Positions 11,251 to 22,673 are shown, numbered from the stretch's first letter. The stretch: 64,000 nucleotides of DNA from Aradus depressus (GCA_963662175.1 OY759219.1:31848908-31912907), one strand, 5' to 3'. The notes: generated from the letters alone by a model not told the origin. Numbers and translations are program-made.

Positions 11251-11760
11251 ATTTATATAGTCATGGGCGTAGTAAGGGCTATGCAGCGGAGGGCCATTTT
11301 CATTGAGGAACAATTACATTATATAATCACATAACTCGTAAAACTAAACTTATGTATCTGATAAAATCTAGAAAAAACTGCAGTAGATGCTGTGTACTCA
11401 AAAACCTACATCAAATAAAACCTATGTTAGTTATGAACTTGAAAGAAATAAAACTTGTTTATTTATGATATTGTCTAATTTCACCAACTATATTTACATG
11501 GGAGTACTTTCGGTATTTCTACCATCCTCAGCCAAAAGCATAAGAGATAAGACTAAATTAATATTACAGAATGTCAGCCTCTCGAGGAACCCCTTACCCT
11601 CCCCCCTGGTGTTCCCCATGACGTCAGACATTCAGACGTGTGACCCCTTCTAAGATCTAGGTATAAAGCATTAACAATGAACAGGCGAATAATATAACAT
11701 TAACAAATCAAAAATAATTGGTTCCAATTACATCCTAATTAAAATTATTATACTGTAAAT

Positions 11761-11822
11761 TATATATGTATATATATATATATATATGTTGGCAAGATTA
11801 TAGATATATATATATATATATA
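11761..11822. repeat. (TA)n microsatellites
   Basis: Two TA runs flank the short unit TGTTGGCAAGATTATAGA. Low complexity. Confidence 0.85.
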
Positions 11823-11968
11823 TTGGTAAATTCTATGTATATTTAAACGTACCTGTGCACAACGACTGGAGGGTCATATTATTGGTGACAGTAAAGGGGA
11901 ATATTTTAGATTGGTTTGGTCGTTCATACAATTTCCATTTTTTAAAGTTCTGTTTATTTCTAATTGTT

Positions 11969-12367
11969 CTAATGAGTTGAGCAATGGGCTTTTTTTTCGC
12001 AGAAATGAAGGTATTTTATGCCTGTGTCTTTATCAAATGTATGTTTGTGTTGGTTGATGTGTTGCGCAAATGTTGATTTTGTTATGTTGTGTGTTGTGTC
12101 CATGTTAGTATCTATTTCTGATATATGTTCTTTGAGTCTTTGTTTGAATTGTCTCCCAGTTTGTCCTGTATTTTCTAGGTTGCAAGAATTGCAATTTAAT
12201 TGATAAACCCCACTCTTTTCTTCTGTTTTGATTCGGTCTTTCGTGTTGTTAAGGTGTTTGTAAATTGTCCTATTTGTTCTGAAACTAACTTTGAAGTTTT
12301 CTTTTTTGAGTGTATTGCCTATTTGTTCAGAAATTCTCCCGTAATAGGGTAAGCTTACTACGTTAGT
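11969..12367 (-). mobile_element. Penelope-like element, GIY-YIG endonuclease end
   Basis: An uninterrupted reverse frame of about 132 codons ends in TAG at 11969-11971. It contains VVSLPYYGRISEQIG, NFKVSFRTNRTIYKHL, then SGVYQLNCNSCNLENTGQTG and RQFKQRLKEHI, then FAQHINQHKHTF. This is the GIY-YIG nuclease that follows the reverse transcriptase in Penelope-like elements. The usual YIGQTG is NTGQTG here, so one conserved position is changed. The reverse transcriptase is absent; a SINE-A copy sits at the truncation point. Confidence 0.85.
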
Positions 12368-12373
12368 TAGTTA

Positions 12374-12661
12374 TTGTGACTCATACTCTGGCTTTAACTA
12401 CTTATATCGTCTATCACCAAAGCGCTCTTTCGTCGCTGTGGTAGACATGTGCCCGATAATACCTACTATAAAAGTCTTGAATTTTGCTTATCCCACTTTT
12501 GTGTACCTGATATCGTACATGCTCGGCACCATCGTTTAACGTCCTATCCGATGGACGGAGTGCTCAAGGTTTTTTACTTCCAAGATAAGAAACCGTACCT
12601 AATATATAAAACCATCTTGAGCTCATTAAGTAAGCACGCTATCTCCATAGCTACTGGCGCC
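12374..12661 (-). mobile_element. SINE-A copy, diverged
   Basis: The body is recognisable (GTGACTCAT start, GAGCGCTCTTTCGTCGCTGTGG, GTCCTATCCGATGGACGG) but has many changes and a decayed tRNA head. It inserted at or truncated the upstream end of the Penelope-like ORF. Confidence 0.75.
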
Positions 12662-12707
12662 TTCAATTTTTTATGATAGTTATTTTTACTTCTCCAGCTA
12701 TATGAAG

Positions 12708-13142
12708 TAGGGATGGGTATCGCCAACAAAACATCGATTAATGACATCGATAATTATTACTTATTCACTAATTAATCGATTCAATTATTAATAATCGATT
12801 AATCGAACGCACAAACAAAAGTTAATACAATCAGTCAATCACAACTCACAAATGACAAAAACACAAATGATTAGAAATTAGAAGTAGAACTATTAGAAGG
12901 TTACTTTTTACTTATCAACAGTTCACCACAGAGGCACTGTGTTGTATCGATAGTCAATACGATAGTCTCCTCCCACTTTTTTAGGCGAGTTGCACTTCCG
13001 ATGAATTATAGTTAATTCATTTTTCTTTTTTTCTCCTGTTTTTCGGATGAGTTGTAATTTTAATCAAAAATTTAATAATCGTTAAATAATCATCGATTAT
13101 CCGATTACTCAAACCCAGATGAAATCGATTAAAAAACTACCC
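12708..13142. mobile_element. hAT-like non-autonomous element, right end damaged
   Basis: It starts TAGGGATGGGTATCG. The other end, read in reverse, begins GGGTAGTTTTTTAATCGAT. The interior has many ATCGAT units. The last bases of the right terminal repeat are missing where a SINE-A body begins at about 13139. hAT assignment is from the TAGGGATGGGTA terminal form and is tentative. Confidence 0.5.
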
Positions 13143-13382
13143 TTAGTTTATTTTATCTGGGAGGTACAATAAACTTAAGCCCGCCGTCCTTCGGATGGGA
13201 CGTTAAGCGATGGTCCCGAGCTTGTACGATGTCAGGTACTCATTAAAGATTCCTGCCCTAGGTGAATAAACATTTAGGGTAGGCAAAATTTAGGACTCCC
13301 ACAGTAGAGTCGGGCTCATGTCCACCAGAGTGACGAAAGAGCGCTCTGGTAGTAGGCGATATGACCTCGTAGTTAAAGCCCT
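13139..13382 (+). mobile_element. SINE-A copy lacking its tRNA head
   Basis: It runs from CCTTAGTTTATTTTATCTGG to GTAGTTAAAGCCC. Its 5' end abuts the hAT-like element and its 3' end abuts a Penelope-like tail. Confidence 0.8.
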
Positions 13383-13385
13383 AGT

Positions 13386-13500
13386 TTGTTTGTTTGTAAT
13401 CTGTAAGCCCTGAAGAAGGAAATAAATAGTTTTCCAATAGGCCAAATTTTGAATTTTTCATTTACACGACAGAACCTCGAATAACTTTTTATTTTGTTGA
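13386..13500 (+). mobile_element. Penelope-like 3' end fragment
   Basis: CCCTGAAGAAGGAAATAAATAGTTTTCC followed by GGCCAAATTTTGAATTTTT matches the reverse of 62786-62882 through the shared ACGACAGAACCTCG. The GAAA that follows the stem in the other copy is altered here. Confidence 0.55.
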
Positions 13501-13519
13501 ACAGTAAGGCTGACTACGA

Positions 13520-13759
13520 CTAGACTTGAGCTGCACTCTCCTTTTGAGGACACCCTCCATCCTGTAACTTGATCCTCATGTTTGTTCCTGCTATAATTTC
13601 ACCGCCTCTCTTTACCGCCCTCTCTTCCCAGCCGTTACCAAAGATAATCCTTCCAAAGCTATGAACACTGTAGATTTCAGTCTTATCACAACACAAAGCT
13701 CTCCCATCTCTACGTTTGGATTTATTTTTCCTCTTTCTATTTTCCTTTAACTCCAGACC
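13520..13759 (-). CDS. Unidentified reverse-strand ORF, 79 codons, possible terminal exon
   Basis: Open from just after an in-frame TGA (13760-13762) to TAG at 13520-13522. The composition differs from the AT-rich surroundings and looks coding: a basic start (KENRKRKNKSKRRDGR), then IYSVHSFGRIIFGNGWEERA and IIAGTNMRIKLQDGG. An AG at the upstream end could be an acceptor. There is no early ATG. I do not recognise the family; it could be a host exon or an element scrap. Confidence 0.3.
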   Translation of the reverse strand, partial: GLELKENRKRKNKSKRRDGRALCCDKTEIYSVHSFGRIIFGNGWEERAVKRGGEIIAGTNMRIKLQDGGCPQKESAAQV

Positions 13760-14120
13760 TCACGTAACATTTATATTTGTGGATCATAACAAAAAAAAAA
13801 CAGTTTTTATATTTTCTTTGTATTGTTACTCCTTTATTTTTTTATTTGGTCAGAAAATACAATGGACCTAAAAAGCTCAAGTCAGTAGGAATCAAAGAGA
13901 AAGAACACTATATTGGAAATTCAGGTGAGTAAACAGTTCCCTGAAGAATTATTACTCAATTCATATTATCAATTGTTAGTTTATGATGTGTGTTATTTCC
14001 GTTGCAGGTTCGTCACGAACGGATTTCGCGCAAGAATTTAAAAGAAGTTTCATCTCAAAAGTGTCAGTTTATGTTCTTTGTTTATAAGAAATAGTTACAA
14101 TTGATTGAACACCTTAAAAT

Positions 14121-14855
14121 TAGTGGCCGACCGAAACAAGATTTTCAGCCGAAACCGAACCTTCGGCCTCAGTCTCAGTTTCGGCCGAAACCGAAACGTA
14201 TTTAGACATGTTAAAATTTCCATTGTATACTGAAATTTAGTGTATTTTTTACACATACAGCTACCTACAGACAACTCATGTTAAATGAAATAAAAAACAA
14301 TAATTGAAGTATGTAACAAAAATAGGTATTTATTTATGTTACATTAACAATTTAACATGAACAAAAATAATAAACATGTTAATGTAAAGACCTACCTTGT
14401 AAGTAAACTTTGTCAAAAATCAACACTTAGATTAGATATAAAATACAGACTCTTTAATATGCTTTACTCAAGTAAGTACCTACTTATTTTAATTGTGTTC
14501 ACAATATTCTTAAGATGAATTTATTTTTTACTGAGATCTTGTATTTAGCACTTGGTGATTATAGAATTACCTAATTATCAGCCTTAACAATGATTACAAT
14601 AATTTGTACGACTATCAAGTAATTACTTAATTTAAAAAAACAGTTATAAAATCAAAAGAAAAAAACGAAATATTATTATTAGATTACTAATTAATTTTAG
14701 TATTCATATGGCAACCATACACGACTCACAAGCCAAGAACTCATCCGAAGTTAGTCGAACGACGCACGACAAGTCACGAAAACTGAGTTTCGGCGTGGCC
14801 GAAGTTTCGGCTGATTTTTGGCCGAAACCGAAACCGAATCTTCGGTCGGTCACTA
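14121..14855. mobile_element. hAT non-autonomous element with 8-bp target duplication
   Basis: Flanked by CTTAAAAT on both sides (14113-14120 and 14856-14863), the 8-bp duplication typical of hAT. The terminal repeats begin TAGTGGCCGACCGAA and, reversed, TAGTGACCGACCGAA. Subterminal repeats of GCCGAAAC occur at both ends. The 735-bp interior is AT-rich with no transposase. Confidence 0.9.
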
Positions 14856-14978
14856 CTTAAAATCACAAAAATGGACATACCGTATTCTCTTTCTGTGATA
14901 TAGAATTATTTAAGACATGAATATAATATATACCATAAAAGTACACAAAACAAACTTATTACTAATAAAGCTATGTAC

Positions 14979-16095
14979 TTAACCCACCGAGTACTAGGTG
15001 GAACATCTGTACATATAGTACTAGGTGGGGTCCGTGCAGACCCGAACACGATATTCATAATCTAACTGCTGTGGGAGGAACGAAATAACCTGAAACATTG
15101 TGAAAACATCATTTATATATTCAACAATTGTTATAACACTTTATTCTGATACAATTACATTGTGTGGTGGTACATTTACATTTAACTTCTAAGGAACATG
15201 AAATATTGAGAATAACAGATGAACATTTTCACTTTTCACTTTTACTTAGGCATAATTTGCCTAAGTTTTTCCATAGAATGATAACTAATGTTACAAATAA
15301 AACTGCACCACGTTGCATCACATAAAAATATACGATTATAATACATATATAGGTATTCTGTAAATGACCATTCTCACTCCTCCGACCCTGAATTATCGCT
15401 CTCTTCAAAACATTGTAAACATGAACGAATAATTTTTTCATGGCCTTTTGCATAACGGGTTGTGGCACTTGAAAATCGAGTAATTGGTTTTTCTGTCCTT
15501 TTGAAGATCACACAAGTAGCACCGTCTCTTTTTGGGATGTGGATCTTGGCCAACCTCTTTTCCCGACGTATCCATTCCAAGTACTATCTTCATTTGCAAG
15601 TTTCTGCTTGCTGATCTTTTTATTGAATACTCTTCGTTTTATTTGAGTCTCTGCAAGGGAATAAGCTAGTGTTTTCAAGAAATCGGCTCGTGGGCATTTT
15701 TTTCCGGATAATGTGTACAAAACATAACTATTCACACTAGTAACTATAAGCTCGTCGTCCTCTACATCATCGTTTGATAAAATCTCGTCGTTGACTTCGC
15801 TGGTGGGGTCTTCCAAACCAGATGAGTCCTCTTCCCTTGCTTGTCTATCTAGCTCTAATTCTTTCCAAAGTGGTGACTCGTGGGGATCTAGCCATCTGAA
15901 CATAAATTGTGAACAAGTTTGTTGAGGAAACATGCACTTAAATAATTGTGTTTAAATTTTTGATGTAAAAAAAAAATTAAAGGATTTGGAAAATGAAATT
16001 CATGCAAACATATTTTTCATTCTAAAATTGTGTACCAGGTGGGGTTGGATCAGACCCCACAGCCATAACACAGAATACTAGGTGGGGTACCCTGG
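14979..16095 (-). mobile_element. piggyBac-type element, internally deleted
   Basis: Begins TTAACCCACCGAG, a TTAA target plus CCC terminus. TACTAGGTGG or TACCAGGTGGGGT units recur near both ends (14990, 15018, 16034, 16075). The reverse ORF 15508-15933 joins an acidic N-terminal region (DPHESPLWKELE, DDVEDDEL) directly to NSYVLYTLSGKKCPRADF and SLAETQIKRRV, the region before the cysteine-rich end of piggyBac transposases. A frameshift leads into 15374-15580 with CVIF and LQCFEE, a worn cysteine-rich tail. The catalytic core is missing. No right TTAA end was located. Confidence 0.65.
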
Positions 16096-16329
16096 GACCT
16101 CAACTACAACTCTCTAAGAAGTTATGGAAATAAAAAGTGTTACATACCTCTGACAAACTTGTGTGCTCGTCCACGTGTAGAGCGATATTAAGAAGTTAGC
16201 TACTCAAGGCCACAGAGTTCTGAAAACATGGCTCATGCACAGAAACAAACAAAGGGTATACACAAATAACTATAAATGAAATTGTTATTCTTTACATAAT
16301 AAAAAAAATGTTTATTAAAGTGGCAGCAC

Positions 16330-16565
16330 TGAGGATTCAGGAAGGGTGGGGGAAAAGTGGAGTGTGGTTGTGGAGCGAGAGAGAACAGAGGTTGTTGGAG
16401 TGTGGTCTGGAGAGAGAAAGAGGGAGAGTGTGGGGGAGGAACGTTGCAAACAAGTGGTTGGAGATAGAAGTGAGGGAGGAAGGTTGACGGAAAGTTTGGC
16501 TGGAGGAAGTCAGGAAGGAAGGCAAGTGGAGAAGGATTGGAGGACAGATTCAGTAAAATGTGAGT
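16330..16565. repeat. Purine-rich low-complexity tract
   Basis: The + strand is almost only G and A with scattered TGG. ORFs on both strands are by-products of this bias. No other feature was seen. Confidence 0.7.
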
Positions 16566-16984
16566 GAAAGAAATGTAATTTTGTATAATTATCATCATCT
16601 GCCGACGGATGTATGCTCAGAGTAAAAATAAAACGAAAACAATGCATTTCCTGTAAATTATAAGTATGTTGTGAATTGCAAACATTACCATCAGAAAGGA
16701 GATTGTCCAACATGTAGTTATATTATTTCTATATATATATATATAAAAAAAAAGAATATCCTCTTATTTCATCAATCAAAAGTTTTATTAAAAGAATTCA
16801 CACCCAACGTGGGGCTTTAATTAAAAAAAAAAATTATATTTTCTCATATACAAGAAATGTTTTAATAATAATTTTTTAAATTTGCAATCTATATAAAAAA
16901 TATACATAATAAGCAAATATGTGATCACAATAGCAAAAATATAAAAATGACACCAGCGCTGACACTCTTCGAAAGTTAATTTTT

Positions 16985-17320
16985 ATCATTCACTACTCTT
17001 CAGAAATCGCGAAGCCATCTCCTGTTCAAGCGACGAGGAGGATTGTCAGGATGGGAATGATAGGATAGGGCTTGGGCGAGAGAATTTGAGTGAAAAGAGA
17101 GGTTTCTGTGGAATCGGAATTGGATTAGTTCATTGACAGTGGGAATACTGAGATCTTTGAAGGACTTTATTGGTGATATAGAAAGGAACGTTGAGGATTT
17201 TGGATTGGAATGCTTGGATACGATTGATGTTGGATTGTTTAGCTGTACCACAAAGTTCCAGTCCGTAGATTGAACGTATAATAGTCTTGTAAATCTTAAG
17301 AGCGTCCCCCCCTCCCCTCA
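16985..17320 (-). mobile_element. Jockey-type LINE, reverse transcriptase C-terminus
   Basis: Two overlapping reverse frames carry the jockey ending: IYKTIIRSIYGLELCGTAKQ, SNINRIQAFQSKILNVPFY, then after a frameshift DLSIPTVNELI and finally PPRRLNRRWLRDF before the stop. It is a dead 5'-truncated copy. Confidence 0.85.
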
Positions 17321-17329
17321 CCCCCCCCC

Positions 17330-17940
17330 CCTGCTCAAAATTCTGGCTAAGCCCTTGTATATAAGTCTACTAATATACTGTATCCGGCGCATAGATAGAG
17401 TGACGTTTGAATAAGGAATGTTTTATAGAAAAAATAGAAACCCAGTTTCATATAATAGAAAAAAAAAAAAACGCTTCCTGGTTGGCAATTACAAAATGTA
17501 AAGAATGTGACATGAGAACAACCTCTGACTGAGTATTGAGTGCCCAAGATAGGAAACTAATCTAGAGGATAACAACTAGAACTGGATAACCTGTTCCTTA
17601 ATATCAGTCCCAGCTGCAGCCTGTTACAGTATCTTTTTGACAGTCCGTCTGTCTGTCGAGCGGTCTTTCTCTCCTCACTGTATCTCTGATTGATTAGAGT
17701 TGACTTAACAACTATTGATTTCATTTTTTTTTTTTTTTTTTTTTCTTATTACGACACTAAGGCGTGGTTTGCAATCTGAATAATACGTGTACCTATTCTC
17801 CTTATGGCAAACAATTCTGCGAATAGAATTCTAATATAAAGTAACACAGTTCTCTTTAGAACAAAAAATAAGAAGAGATTTTAAACAATAACTTTAAATA
17901 AATTTCACACAATACACTTTTGAAATAATATATATATTTT
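17330..17940. other. Spacer, nothing recognised
   Basis: Contains C-rich (17307-17331) and T-rich (17723-17744) tracts. There is no coding signal. Confidence 0.4.
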
Positions 17941-17944
17941 GATT

Positions 17945-18531
17945 TTGGGGGCCTTACAAGGCTCTGTACCTTAGACGAAAAGGACGACCTCATACACTTT
18001 TTGTTCCATTGTCACTCTTTGTGTATACGCAGGCAAGCATTTCTCCACAACTATGTCACAATGAAGCAGAATATTATTCAGAAACATTTGTGCAAATTTT
18101 AAATAATTTAGAAGTTACAAAAATTAACAATTTATTTGTATTTTTTACTGTTGCCTTGAAAATAAAGAATAACATAATTTAATTTGTTGCAGTAAGATGG
18201 ATACATATTTTATTTTTTATTTTTTTTTATTTGTTCATGTCATATCTTGTTTTATATAATTTTTGAATTGTTTCTTCTATCCTGGTTGCTTACACTATTC
18301 ATATTCAAAGAGCATGTCCATTTTTACTATTTCATTATTATTGGTACCTTTTTATTCAGTTGTTATACTGCTTATTATTTACAATTCTTTGTATAGATGT
18401 TTTTCTTTTATTTTATTTTATATACTTAACTATAAGAATATTTATTTTGTTAAAAAAACCAAAAAAAAAAAAACACTTATTGCCATAGAGGTTGTAACCT
18501 TTTGTGCAATAAAGTTTTATCTATCTGTCTA
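17945..18531 (+). mobile_element. CR1-like LINE 3' end with ATCTATCTG tail
   Basis: The start encodes CTLDEKDDLIHFLFHCHSLC and RRQAFLHN, the usual zinc-knuckle-like end of CR1/jockey-group reverse transcriptases. The last coding stretch and a 300-base 3' UTR match 63347-63836. One extra base shifts the frame relative to that copy. It ends AATAAAGTTTTATCTATCTG, followed at once by a full SINE-A. Confidence 0.82.
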
Positions 18532-18882
18532 GAGGGCGCTGGTAGCTCAGTGGTATGCTTGCATGACTTCTGAGCTCAAGGTCTTGGGTTCGTAGCCCGA
18601 CCGAGGCCCTTAGTTTATTTTATCTGGGAGGTAAAATAAACTTAAAGCACGCCGTCCTTCGGATGGGACGTTAAGCGATGGTCCCGAGCCTGTACGATGT
18701 CAGGTACTCGTTAAAGACCCCTACCCTAGATGAATTAAAATTTAGGGTAGGCAAAATTTAGGACTCCCACAGTAGAGTCGGGCTCATGTTCACCAGAGTG
18801 ACGAAAGAGCTCTGGTAGTAGGCGATATGACCTCGTAGTTAGAGCCCGGGCATGAGTCATAAAACCTAACCAAACCTAACCT
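18532..18882 (+). mobile_element. SINE-A copy, full length, variant box B
   Basis: Head GGTAGCTCAGTGG (box A) and GGTTCGTAGCC (box B with A changed to T). All hairpins are present and the tail is AAAACCTAACCAAACCTAACC. It is inserted directly in the tail of the LINE at 17945-18531. Confidence 0.9.
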
Positions 18883-18889
18883 CTATCTG

Positions 18890-19480
18890 TCTATCTAGTT
18901 ACCTGCTTAAAGATAATAACTGAAAACACTAGTGAACCTGCTAGTTAATAAATATTATTAATTTTTAATGTATATACCTTCTGTTGATATCTGCATACAT
19001 TAGTCAAATGATCACTAACCCTAACTAACCAAGAGTCATTAAACTTACAATGATTTGAAAGATAAATACATTTATAAGAGGTTTCCCTTAAATTAATTTC
19101 TTGACGGAGTTTAGTAAAATTAAATCTTCATTGTTCTGTCAAGCGTTAAGATGTCAGTGAACGGAACGGAAATTTCATTTTAACTTTACCTTTGTGAACG
19201 AATAAGAAACTTGTTGTTCATTTCCATAAAATACAGAGTTTTCAAATGTTCATGTTGTAATAGATTAATTTGAATTGTGTACACCTTTGAAAGAGTTACT
19301 AAGTTAAATGTCTAAAATGTCAGTCCCACAAAAAGGAATTTCTGAATTGTTTACTCTCATCTAAACCGCAACTAAAGTTAACATACTTAACTAGACTTTT
19401 CTGAATTCGATGTTCGAGTTGGCATTTGAAGTCGACTTTTTATATAATAAACCTTTAACAATATTTATTTTATTATAAAA
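18890..19480. other. Spacer, nothing recognised
   Basis: AT-rich single-copy-looking sequence without splice-flanked coding stretches or terminal repeats that I can see. Confidence 0.35.
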
Positions 19481-19482
19481 TT

Positions 19483-19697
19483 TTAGGTTAGGTTAGGTTT
19501 TATGACTCATGCCCGGGCTTTAACTACGAGGTCATATCGCCTACTACCAGAGCGCTCTTTCGTCACTCTGGTGGACATGAGCCCGACTCTACTGTGGGAG
19601 TCCTAAATTTTGCCTACCCTAAATTTCTATTCACCAAGGGTAGGGGTCTTTAACGAGTACCTGACATCGAACAGGCTCGGGACCATCGGTTAACGTC
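19483..19697 (-). mobile_element. SINE-A copy, 5'-truncated, long TTAGG-like tail
   Basis: The tail reads AGGTTAGGTTAGG before TTTTATGACTC. The body stops inside the CGTCC hairpin, so the tRNA head is missing, as expected of incomplete reverse transcription. Confidence 0.87.
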
Positions 19698-19807
19698 TTC
19701 AACAAAATCGGTACGAGAATACAATAGGTAACAAAATACAGCTGACGACAGGTTATTCCCTACACTAGCTCCACGGATCACTTGGTAGGGAATAACCAAA
19801 TGCGACA

Positions 19808-20235
19808 AGTGTTGGACACATCGCCGTTTCGGAGGAACGGTGACATAAATGCAAAAACTTCAATTTTACAAGAAAGTAAAAAAACGAATTGCAGTTGTGT
19901 CAAACGTTTAATTGAAAAGGTTGTAAGAGACAGAAAATAATGGTATATTAGGAGTATGTGGAATATATACTTTACTTTCATTTACCAGGATTAGGATTTA
20001 ATCACCCCAATTTCAACTCCTAAGTGCAGTTACGTCATTGTTTCTCCATAATGACCATAATGCAACTACCCTCTGGCGGTCCCGAGTGGAACTACAGTTA
20101 CGTCCATGTTCCCCAGTGTTGGGGATGTATTTCTGATATTGTCTATCGACTTATTTGCATTTGACACATTTTTGCATTTACGTCACTGTTCTTCCGGAAC
20201 GGCGACATGATTTGTGTTGGATACATTTGTGTCTT
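19808..20235. repeat. Inverted repeat, about 50-base arms
   Basis: 19811-19858 (CATCGCCGTTTCGGAGGAAC core) pairs with 20168-20228. The 300-base interior is without recognised genes. It may be the remnant of a DNA element. Confidence 0.55.
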
Positions 20236-20488
20236 CAGTGTAAAAGCTCCCATTGATTTCTCGGTTTCATACTCGGGGACAAATGTGCCCAACACGTGTT
20301 GCGTCGCATCTCGCTCTGGTTTGAAAGCCACCTAAAGGAAAGAGTGCAAGTGCGCAGTCTGCTAAGTAGGCGTCAAGATCGTTTGCGTTTTGGAGGGGGG
20401 AAACGCTGCATCTACCTCAAAACATCCTGTTATAACTAAGTTACACTTCGAAATAGGAGAAAAACAAATAACCTGTAATAATTGTGTA

Positions 20489-21192
20489 CAGTGAAACCTG
20501 TTTAACTGGGATCTCAAGGGACCTAGGATTTTTTATCACTTATAGAGGCTTTTCATTTACCCAGTTTTCAAAATTGGCAGTTTTGAAATGACAGTTGTTT
20601 TATTTATAGAGGGTCCCGCTAAGAGAGGTCGAAATGTATCGTTTCTCATTTATAGAGGTGAAAATGTTAATGAAAAATGCATATTTTCTGTTGTTATTAT
20701 GTCCGAAGGATGTTGATTTCAGAGCTTTTATTTTCTTCTATAGATTTAAGAACATATTGTACGACTTCTTTTTTATAGTAAACTTTAAAGTTGTTGATAA
20801 CACTTTGATCCATTGGCTGTAATTTACTTGTAGTATTGGCAGGTAAATACAATAATTTAACGTACTCTAATTCGGGCATATTATTATGAGCTGTGCAATT
20901 GTTGACAAACAAAACAATTTTTCTTTTTTGGGCCTTCATATTGGCATAGAATGTTTGTAAACAAGCATGGCGTAACCTGATGAAGTGTCTTACTTATACA
21001 GGTTATTGAGCTACAAAGTCTCAAATATAGAGGTAAACATCGAAAAAATCTAAGAAATCAAATCTCAATTACAAAGGTTTGAAAATTCCCAGTAACAGAG
21101 GTATTTCAATGCAAAAGTGTCGGGACCTCGTTGTAATTATCAGTAACAGAGGTTTCTCACATATCCAGGGCCCACTTAACCAGGTTTCACTG
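20489..21192 (-). mobile_element. Tigger/pogo element, internally deleted
   Basis: The terminal repeats CAGTGAAACCTG, reversed at the other end, are flanked by TA on both sides (20487-20488, 21193-21194). The reverse ORF 20697-20939 encodes KRKIVLFVNNCTAHNN and LLYLPANTTSKLQPMDQSVI, the middle-to-late part of the pogo/Tigger DDE transposase. The usual catalytic Asp of VDNC is Asn (VNNC). Only about 80 codons remain. Confidence 0.88.
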
Positions 21193-21287
21193 TATGTTGA
21201 ATTGGGCCAATTCATGAACGGATTTTAGCTCCAGCCAGATGTGACCAACCTGTCAACGGTCCTGGTATAGTATAACATACGATAAAT

Positions 21288-21778
21288 ATATGTTACGAGT
21301 AAAGTTAGATTAACGGTCAAACCTAGGATTACCCGGGTAAACTGCGTAGTACCCGCTGCCGCTTGGTTAAAGTTGGGTATACTAATAATGACAAGGCCAT
21401 TAGTGGACGTATGTTCCACTATAAAGATTAGGTACTTATTAATTAGCTCGACCACACCTCAATTTCCATTGTTGTAACCTGTCTAACAGCGATAATCATT
21501 CATCTGTGTACATAAATTCCTAGAACAAAAACATAAATCGAAATATTACAAAATTAGGGGGCGTATTTGCCGGCGTTCCGCCGGCGGGACGATATATCTG
21601 CCCCTCCCGTCGTTCCTATATTTGAAGTAGTACAGGTTCTAGCTTTAACATATACTTTACCCGGGTAAAGCCCGAAACGTGAACTATTTCAATTATATTT
21701 CGGACTTTAACCAAGCGGCAGCGGGTACTACTAGGTTTAACCGTTAATCTAACTTTACCCGTAGCATATATACTGAAA
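21288..21778. repeat. Fold-back repeat with TTTACCCGGGTAA motifs
   Basis: Arms 21288-21376 and 21696-21778 share AAAGTTAGATTAACGGT and CCGCTGCCGCTTGGTTAAAGT in opposite orientation. ACCCGGGTAA palindromes lie in and near both arms. No gene is inside. Confidence 0.6.
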
Positions 21779-22167
21779 TCATTGAAAAGTATGTTGTATA
21801 TACACAGGATTTTTTTTTTTTCCAGAAAATAGGCCCCATCTTGAGACAAAGGCTCCAATGTTTCTATTTCTTCGGTCGTTCTACCTATTCCAAAGTGGTT
21901 GACGGAGAGGGAGGCGGCATGTTTGAATATATATTGAACAGCTCGGCTGCTCCACCCCCGGAGGCGCTGCTCCACCCCCGGAGGCTTCCTCCTGATCCTC
22001 CTTTATCTGACAGATAATTGAACTCATTCCTTACCTCCCCCAATTAGCCTTACAAATAGCACTTGTAGCTTTATTTTGGGACAAATTGAATTCTTCTAAG
22101 AATAGAAATACTTTTTCTTGGTGTGGTTCGCTTTTTATTTTTATTTGTTTTACATCATCGTCATAAT

Positions 22168-22363
22168 AGGAAAGAGCGTTCTGGTAGTAGGCCATATGAC
22201 CTTGTAGTCAAAGCCCGGGCATGAGTCATACTAACTAACTTAGAAGTTGTAAATAGTTTTCTTACTGTCACTCTAGTACACGTTTTCTAAGTAGAAAAGA
22301 GCGCTCTGGTAATAGGCCATATGACCTTGTAGTCAAAGCCCGGGCATGAGTCATACTAACTTA
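22168..22363 (+). mobile_element. Two SINE-A tail fragments in direct repeat
   Basis: 22168-22235 and 22293-22358 each run from AAGAGCG-TCTGG to GCCCGGGCATGAGTCATACT, 125 bases apart. Both share a changed GGCCATATGACCTTGTAGTC, so they arose by duplication of one diverged copy. Confidence 0.75.
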
Positions 22364-22364
22364 G

Positions 22365-22621
22365 AAGTAATTAATTTTGTTATGTATCATATGCTACTCT
22401 TACGTTCTTAAAAGTTGAATCGGTATATATTTATACGTAACAATATTAATTTGAAAAGTAAAAGCTTGCCGCCTGCGAATTACACTATAGTCTAATAAAT
22501 AATACATAAATAGGCTTGTGAACAAGGTTTTACTCTTCAAGTTAATATTGTTACGTATAAATATTTACAGATTCAACTTCATAAGTACGTAGCATATCAG
22601 ATGTAACAAAATTAATTACTT
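22365..22621. repeat. 257-bp hairpin element with perfect ends
   Basis: AAGTAATTAATTTTGTTA at 22365-22382 is exactly reversed at 22604-22621. Arms of about 95 bases continue with modest divergence around a 60-base loop. It resembles a MITE or fold-back element; no clear target duplication was found. Confidence 0.7.
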
Positions 22622-22673
22622 ATTTATTCCTTTTTAGTTCATTCAAATAAAAGTTTTTTAAAACTTTTTTTTT

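Noticed and set aside
11260..11345. hAT terminus at CATGGGCGTAGTAAGGGC
   Set aside because: Resembles some hAT ends, but no matching reversed end or 8-bp duplication was found.
16346..16567. ORFs on both strands in the purine-rich tract
   Set aside because: They follow from base bias; the residues are nearly all of a few types.
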